64,000 nt of DNA, taken from assembly GCA_018907035.1 (NCBI GenBank), contig JACCIC010000064.1, positions 2,791,625 through 2,855,624 of the forward strand. Direction: 5' to 3'. Below, one piece after another: positions 57,082 to 64,000 of this stretch. Below the pieces are notes generated by a model, which saw nothing but the letters and a program-made list of their open reading frames with translations, did no database searches and was not told the DNA's origin. The first letter of the stretch is position 1. Each line of letters starts with the position of its first letter. Position numbers and translations under genes: made by a program. Source of the stretch: Sycobia sp. Sy_11 (Eukaryota; Arthropoda; Insecta; Hymenoptera; Epichrysomallidae).

Positions 57082-57293
57082 GTTCCTTCTTTAATATCAA
57101 AATAGATCTGGATGACATTAATATACATATAATAATAGAATTTAGTTAGTTTTTTTTTAGTATTATAAAAGAAACGTGTATCGCAAAAAATTCTAAAGTT
57201 TTTCTAAGTATATAAATGAATATAGGTATAATAATAAGTCTAATAATAGTAGTAATAATAGTAGCATGTATTACAAATATATCTTATTTGTTA

Positions 57294-60146
57294 TTACACG
57301 ATTCGGGTATGATTTATAATCCAATCATAATATCTCGATATATTAGTAAAAATTCCAGGATTTGAACCAATTCCTCCTCCAGAAATAACGGCAACCAGTT
57401 TACCATTAAAAACAGCAGGGCCACCAGAATCACCGGCGCTCACACCACTAGGCAAACTATCACCACAGAACATATTTTTCGTTAACAGATGTGAAGAATA
57501 GATAGAGTTGCAATAACGGTTCGATCTAACGGATGTACTTGCTACTCTCAATGAGTTTGATAATTTTCCATTAATGGATCCAAATACCTTTAAAAATGTC
57601 TAATATTATTATTGTATTTACATTATTGTTACGTAATTTAATAGTTGCAGTGCGTGAAGAGTGCCTTTGACGCACGGAAAAGGTACATTTTGAGCACATG
57701 TTCGAATAGTATGTTTCAAGACAGATTGAACGTAGCGAGACTCGCAGTTACGTTTGATATTTATAAATGAGGTTTTTCTACAAAAATATTGATTTGTCCA
57801 CTTGTTGCTCTAGAATATCAATCCGTATTATTTTATTTTGATGTGTGTTCAACACTTTTCGTAAAAGATGTGACATACGATTCTAGATATTGTAGTTATA
57901 CTAGTTATTTATATTACAATTATATTTATTATATTTTAATATATATTTATTTATTTATTACACTCATGTAAAATAATTTTACATCAATTCATTAAAAATT
58001 CACTCTTCAGGTTGTGAAACAATTAACAAATTAATATTGATCCTTGAAACTATGGTCCATTTAATTACTACATTTAATAATGTTAGTGAAAACCCATTCA
58101 GAAATCTCTACAGTACATAATCTCGATATTGAAAATATTATTGTTGTTAGCATTGACGAAAATTGATAAAAAAAACAGGGTATTCATCTAATGCAAATTC
58201 GGCTCGAAAATCGATGGGCTTTACAGATGTAGAAATTTTTGGTGAAGGCGCCAGTAAAGTTTTCTATTAATAACAAAATTAATTTTAATTTTAATATTTC
58301 AAATTTCAAATTTTAATTCTACGCTTTATAAGGACAGTCGAATTCTCCTTGTCATTCTGTTAGTTCATTGAAAAGACTGTAAGTCTGATAAAAATAATTA
58401 TTACTTTGTAACTAAAGCAATAACCATTTGATGGAAAGTTTTCAAGCTAACTTTAATTGTTGAATTATACTATTTTGATAAAAACAAATGCGTCTTTTAG
58501 ATAAAAATTCGATAGCCCATAATATTTATTTTGAACATTTTATTTTAAAATAATCGATATATTATGTAAAATAGATCGATAACAAGGCGATTTAATCGAG
58601 GGTAAAATATATGAAAATTGCATAAGTATATCATGAGCGTGTGCGTGATATTACATAAACGACAATTTTATGTGACTTTATATAACGACAAATTTTATTT
58701 ATACGGTGCAATGAGATTTTCGAATTTAGACAACTGAAAACTGAGAACATGATATTGAAAATGAATTAATATTTGAACTTTATGTACAATAGAATATTTT
58801 ATTGAAGCAAAATTTCTAGACACATTATAATTATATTATAAATTAAGATCTAAATTTAGAAAACCATTTTTTGTTCTTACCGTTCTAGTTCCAAAGCCAG
58901 ATATTTGAATGAAATCATTTATTATAGGAGTTTCATTTGCATTGGCAATTGGAATTGACTGTTGCCTTTTGTTAAATTCTATAGGTTTTCTAAGCTGGAA
59001 CAATAAATTTATTATAATATTAATATCATATTTTATATTAGTTATAATGAAAAAGTCTTTTTGAAATGGTGATTCAGAATAAAAATTTAAAGAATACCTG
59101 AAATACAAATTTATCTTTTTAATGTATATTTCATTCTTTATAACAATAATACTTTAGACTCCGACATAGTCATTTTTATCTATTTATGTATATATTTTCT
59201 TATATTAAATAATACGAATTATAAAACAGCTTTTATTTCGAATCTTATAATCAATTGTTAAAAATATCGCAAATTTGTATTCCAACCTCCAATATAGTAT
59301 TCCCTTATTTTATGTTTACAGATTTTGTTAAATATTACTAGAAAATAACATACAGTATTGATATTTTCTGAAAATCGTTGGTAAATCTATAAAATGTAAT
59401 CTATTTTACATGAAAAAAGTTAGATAACTTGACCGAAATGTTTCGAATTATTGAAAGATTTCAGACATCGACAGTTGGACATAGTTTTTCTTATTATAAA
59501 AAATATGACGTACTTCTACCAAAGAAATATCATTATCTAATGTTCCCCAATCAAATTCAGGATGTACTACCACTCTTCTCAAAGGCATTGCAGTACCTCC
59601 ATATCTTCTAAATGATGTTCCAATTCTAATACTTCCATATAATAGAGGCTGATGAGTATAGCTATAAAAAATAAAGAAGTATCACAAATCAATTTATAGA
59701 TATTTTACAAATAATTTTTTCATTTTACCTACACAAAACAATGTGCTGCTAATAATATCCATAATTTTGAAATAATAGTTGCGCCACATATATGTATTTG
59801 CTGGTATTCAAGTGCAGCCTGGAGATTGTAACTTAAATTTGATTAGTTAATGTTCATTTAAATAACAATGTGAAATTTCATACCTGATAAGGACATATAG
59901 TACCTGATAAGGAATATGGACAATTTTTGCAAATCTTCCTCCAACAATTTTCTCTTTACAATCTTCATTGTTATCTAAAATACAACACATTTATACAAAA
60001 TCATTATTATATTAAAAATACTAGTATTAAGAGATTATCGAATAACAAAATTTATTTAAACTATCCAATAACTTACTAGTATAGAAGCAGGAGACATGGG
60101 CAGCACATAAAATCAGACATGCAAGTTTCATGACAACAACGATCAT
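57294..60146 (-). CDS. S1-family serine protease (chymotrypsin-like fold), secreted
   Basis: Six exons on the minus strand: 60146-60077, 59974-59904, 59818-59733, 59661-59514, 58994-58881 and 57587-57294, all with GT-AG introns and compatible phases, giving 783 bp and 260 residues. A hydrophobic signal peptide (start at Met1 or Met6) is followed by a short propeptide and the activation site K-IVGG near residue 37. The triad is present: His in LLAAHC, Asp in LDNDISL, Ser in AGDSGGP. Residue 189 (chymotrypsin numbering) is Gly, so trypsin-like Lys/Arg preference is unlikely. Cys42-58 and Cys168-182 are there; Cys191 is Ser and Cys220 is absent. The second intron has two possible donors 20 bp apart (CTTATCAGGTA repeated); only the first fits the frame. 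Confidence 0.9.
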
Positions 60147-61619
60147 AGAGAAGAAAAGATAACTGATTCAGTTTTCTTCTACTTTATTCATCTTTATAAA
60201 TGTCTGGAATTTTATGAATGCATTAGGAATTAATTGTGCTCAAATAGTCTATAGTAGTACTTAAAAAGGTGTTTATAGTTTAATAAAATAGTGTTCATTT
60301 GTATGTTTTTATTACTATTCTATTATGAACTTCTACATATTATACATTCTATACTACATACTTCTACATACTATAATACTAATATTATATTATTTTATAT
60401 AAAATAATTGTAGATAAGAGCGATAAATTAAATGTACCGTATTTACTGTACCACAAAAGAGTAATTGCACAAATTGAATGGAAGTGTTTTATAAGATGTT
60501 TTATGGGTTTACAATAATTATTATAAACTTGGAATACTAACTAATGAAGTTACCTAACTTAAATTTAATATTTTAAATATTATATCAGAACTGCTTCATT
60601 GAATTTACAATCCATACTTTTTTGTTACTAGCGATCTTAGATAAACTAATGAATTACTAATTTCATTAAATAATAGAGGAAAAAAAGAAAGTAAATATAC
60701 ACATGTTATACGTGTGCATGAATGTACTATAAATATTCAGATAATTTTACTCTCTATTTATGTCTGAGTTTTTATTGGAAGTATAATAATTTTTGTAAAA
60801 GAACAATCTTCTGTTCTCATTCAATATCCCTTCTGAATTACTGTACCATTCTACCGATTATTATGAAATTTCAGCTAATTATTAAGTATATTCCCAACAA
60901 TGTTTTTGATATAGGACAAAATATATTGAATTACTAAAAAATATTTGTAAAATGTAATATCGCATTATCTAAAGACAAATTTGAAAATTCATCAGTAGCC
61001 GAATATACATTCTATATTACATGTTAAGCAAAAAGATTCCAATATCAACTATTTTATTATTCAAACCGAAAAATCAGGTAAAATGACGCCTGCTAACTCC
61101 ATTCAGCGTATGAAATTTTATTACCAGACACCCTGTAGAATTTTTTTAATCGCTCAATTTGCTGGTTTTGTTATTCCGTATTTTAATACTGAAAATTTAT
61201 ATGCGTAAAGTTTTTTTCAAAATATGAATCAAACAACGACTTTAAAATCTAGACGTATGTCTTGAAATGAAAGAAATGGTGAACAATATCATCGAAACTA
61301 GAATTTGAAATCGGAATGCGAGGATGCAAATGTATTGTTATCGAGTATTGCAATCATTCTGGAAGAAAGATGCCAATGCCTCTGCAATGATTATGAAAAA
61401 ATATAAGAACAAAAGCTTATTATTTATTATTAATTATTTATTTATTGTTAATATCGTACACATTTATTTAAAAAATTCTCACTTAAATACATTTTCTTTG
61501 ATATTTTTAAAGTAACTGTATTTACTATAACAAATATTTCTCTAATTTACATCATACTTCATATATTATTACTGACATAAAATTAATCTATTAATACAAA
61601 GTTGATTTGATATCATTTC
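60147..61619. other. Intergenic AT-rich DNA between the protease genes
   Basis: No gene seen. A promoter for the first protease is expected just above 60146; no clear TATA or initiator is evident. Short ORFs in the interval are low-complexity. Confidence 0.5.
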
Positions 61620-63092
61620 TTAATCAGAAAGAGTAGCATAATTCTCAATCCATTCATAATAAGGAAGGATTTTGATATAAGTGCTCGGCTCTAATTCTCG
61701 ACCGCCATTGAAAATAATTCCTACCAATTTTCCATTAATCACACCAGGACCGCCGGCGTCACCGTAGCTCATAGTATCCGGTGCACTTTGAGCACAGAAC
61801 ATATTTTCTGTAATTGGATTGTCACCGTATAGCTTATTGCAAGACCTTGTAGATAGAATTTTTACAGATGCTGCTTTAATCGGAGATTTTAAAAGACTCC
61901 CATATCCACAAACTATCATCCTTTTTCCCGGTTTGACAGCTTCGTTGGACTTGGAAATGCCAATCGGTTTTTGGTTACCAGTAAATGTAATATCATTTTC
62001 CAGCTGCAAGATAAAAAGTAGCTTATGTAAGAAAAAATTATTAATAATTATTACCGTTAATTAATTATATCATTATTTCGATTAAAGCTCTCTTCCCCAT
62101 AAAAAGCATCATTTTTGTTTGTATCTATTATAATATATATACTTAGAATATACTAATAATAGACAGAGTAATAATTTAAAAGATATCTGAAAAACTCACA
62201 TATTTGTTCTAGACTGAAATTCTTTTAGAAATAATTTGTATCTATCAATTACATAATGATTGTACATATTTCCAACACATAGTATCGATGAACTTATACC
62301 ACTGAAAATATTCACTAGCAAGTATATTATATGTTTACAAGTCTAACTAATAAGCTTAATTAATGTTTTACAGACGATTTAAGCTTCGCCAAGTATTTTT
62401 AACCTAATTTTCTAATCATATCTTAATAACTCGTCCTTTTTTAACGTCTACAACAAAATTATTATATTGTGTAAGCTCTAGTTTCGTACAAAAAGTTTGA
62501 AGTAAATGACTGAAGACACTTCATTCTATATAAAATATTATCATAGTTTTACGGATGTCTATAAAATTATGAATTTAGAAAAAAATTAATAATTAATTTA
62601 ATTAATAATAATTTTTTTTTTCAAAAAATCCTAAATCTATATTTTTTTAACTTTCTTCCATAAAAGCATTTCGAATTTGACTAAAATTTGTTCGATTTGA
62701 TCGGTTCGATTCGATTTGACGAAAATATTTTTCAAATAGGTGAATATTGTCCTTTCTATAAATAGAATATAAAAATGTATTAGAACATACCTCGATCAAA
62801 GCTAAATTATTATCCAAAGTCGCTTCATTAAATAAGGGATGAAATATGACCCTCTTGATAACAAAAACATTACCTAATTCTTCTCTGAAGGATGTTCCAA
62901 TTCTTACCTTTCCAGATCTTGAGATATGTTGTTTATTTCTATATTATAAAATACATTATTTTTCTATACGATATATATGATTAAATTAAATTTTCTTATT
63001 ACTCACAAAAAACAGTGTACTACTGATATCAACCAACTAACTGCAATAATTGTTGCGCTACATTCAATTCTACCATCAAATTCAACAGAAGC
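61620..63092 (-). CDS. Non-catalytic serine protease homologue, 5' part not in view
   Basis: Three exons are seen on the minus strand: 63092-63007 (86 bp), 62938-62791 (148 bp) and 62003-61620. The first two have exactly the lengths and phases of exons 3 and 4 of the neighbouring gene, so the pair arose by duplication; exons 5 and 6 of the neighbour are fused here. His is kept (SVVHC), but the catalytic Asp is Asn (LDNNLAL) and the catalytic Ser is Ala (GDAGGPG). Cys191 and Cys220 are missing too. Signal, propeptide and IVGG exons were not found in 63093-64000; they lie beyond the edge or are lost. The frames are otherwise open, which favours a pseudoenzyme over a dead gene. Such homologues often act as cofactors or binders; its role is unknown. 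Confidence 0.8.
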
Positions 63093-64000
63093 CTAAAATA
63101 TTATGATTAGTTACTTTATTGAATGATTTTTTATTATTCAGTTATTTTCTAGAATGGTATATTTTTATTAATATAAGATCATGAAGATATATATAGTTCT
63201 TCAATCATAACTATAAAACATTTTCATATAGTAAGGAATCCATATAATAATTGATATAAACCATAAGAAAGTTTCCATAAGGCGAGAATATTAAATTTTC
63301 TTTATAAGTTTTAATTTGTAGTTCTCAATTAAATCATATCTATTTTATTTCATATATTTTTTTTCTTTAACAAATTCATTTGTATATATTCGGATAGGGC
63401 TGGCTCTATGAGGGACTAATTTTATTCAATGCCTTATCTACTTTTTCTTTCATTCCCTTGATCCTTGCATTTCTATTAAAGATTTACGATTTTGAAGAAT
63501 CTTTTTTGATCTAGTAAAACAGTTCATTAACGCATATGTATTATTCACTGCACAGTACGCATTCACTGTTCATTTTGCACCAGTACGACTGCAGTTCAAT
63601 ATTATCTTAGGATATAACACTCATCCATTAGAATTGTGTGATTTTTATTACGTATATTTTGAATAATTTAATCCGAAATAAATTGTGATAGGTTCAAATC
63701 TGGGGTTTTTTATCACGCTATTAGGTCGTTGGGGAAGAAATATTATTAATTTTTATATCAGCAATTTCTACAGATTTTTTCGAATATTTAAGGTTATCAA
63801 GTGATTGTTAGTTGAGGTAATTTTGTAATAAAATTTAGATACAGTCTTCACGTTAATGTGATCTATTTCTTCTAATGGATGAAAAACCGATGGAAGAGCC
63901 ATTCTCTTCTTTATCGGTGCGCCACGATTCGATGCATACAAAGATATTAATTCTTTTTGAGTATATTGAAAAGTTCTTGTTTTCTTTCCATCATGCTTCT
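63093..64000. other. Right-edge sequence, no exon recognised
   Basis: A search by eye on the minus strand for an IVGG-type or signal-peptide exon found none. The DNA is AT-rich with no repeat family from this window. Confidence 0.4.

Noticed and set aside
57294..63092. Calling the proteases venom or digestive enzymes
   Set aside because: The sequence gives fold, secretion and catalytic state, but nothing that fixes tissue or role.

Overview
The window looks like nuclear DNA from an insect. It is AT-rich and crowded with (AT)n, (GA)n and (CA)n microsatellites. It carries mariner, Helitron, BEL/Pao, copia, Gypsy, LINE, SINE and Polinton-type remnants, and it has spliced genes with GT-AG introns. 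The transposon mix and the Cks85A-type gene suit a hymenopteran such as an ant, but the sequence alone does not settle the order. No rRNA, CRISPR array or bacterial gene is visible.

Only three host genes can be supported. A three-exon Cks gene (13.9-14.3 kb, minus) encodes a 92-residue cyclin-dependent kinase regulatory subunit. At the right end are two S1-fold serine protease genes on the minus strand. The first (57.3-60.1 kb) is complete: six exons, 260 residues, His/Asp/Ser all present. The second (61.6-63.1 kb, running towards the right edge) keeps the same exon lengths but has lost the catalytic Ser and Asp. Neither has the usual Cys191-Cys220 disulfide.

Layout: 0-13 kb is nested repeats, namely a foldback element, three dispersed families (called A, B and C here), long inverted and direct repeats, and a Helitron whose core is a 60-bp minisatellite. 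13.9-14.5 kb is Cks and its upstream region. 15.4-18.6 kb is one Helitron inserted in another of opposite orientation. 19.0-20.3 kb is an apparently intact mariner. 20.4-24.2 kb holds a probable solo LTR, a tRNA-derived SINE with target duplications and a mariner fragment. 24.2-30.7 kb is a 3' copia remnant joined to a decayed BEL/Pao element. 30.7-31.4 kb is a LINE 3' end. 31.5-38.5 kb is a broken Polinton/adintovirus-type element (DNA polymerase B, capsid-like and accessory genes) with a mariner in its polymerase gene. 38.6-39.3 kb is a 5'-truncated mariner identical in protein to the intact one. 39.8-40.0 kb is a tandem hairpin array. 41-44 kb is a minus-strand Gypsy remnant with an extra ORF after pol. 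47.2-49.4 kb is a related solo LTR split by a Helitron. 49.6-50.8 kb is another mariner lineage. 51.6-57.1 kb is a BEL/Pao element with both LTRs that stops 213 bp from the first protease gene.

The mobile elements date one another. Paralogous empty sites confirm the SINE and one Helitron insertion, and nesting gives relative order elsewhere. Repeat boundaries were read by eye and are usually good to about 10-30 bp; splice sites were chosen for frame and GT-AG agreement.
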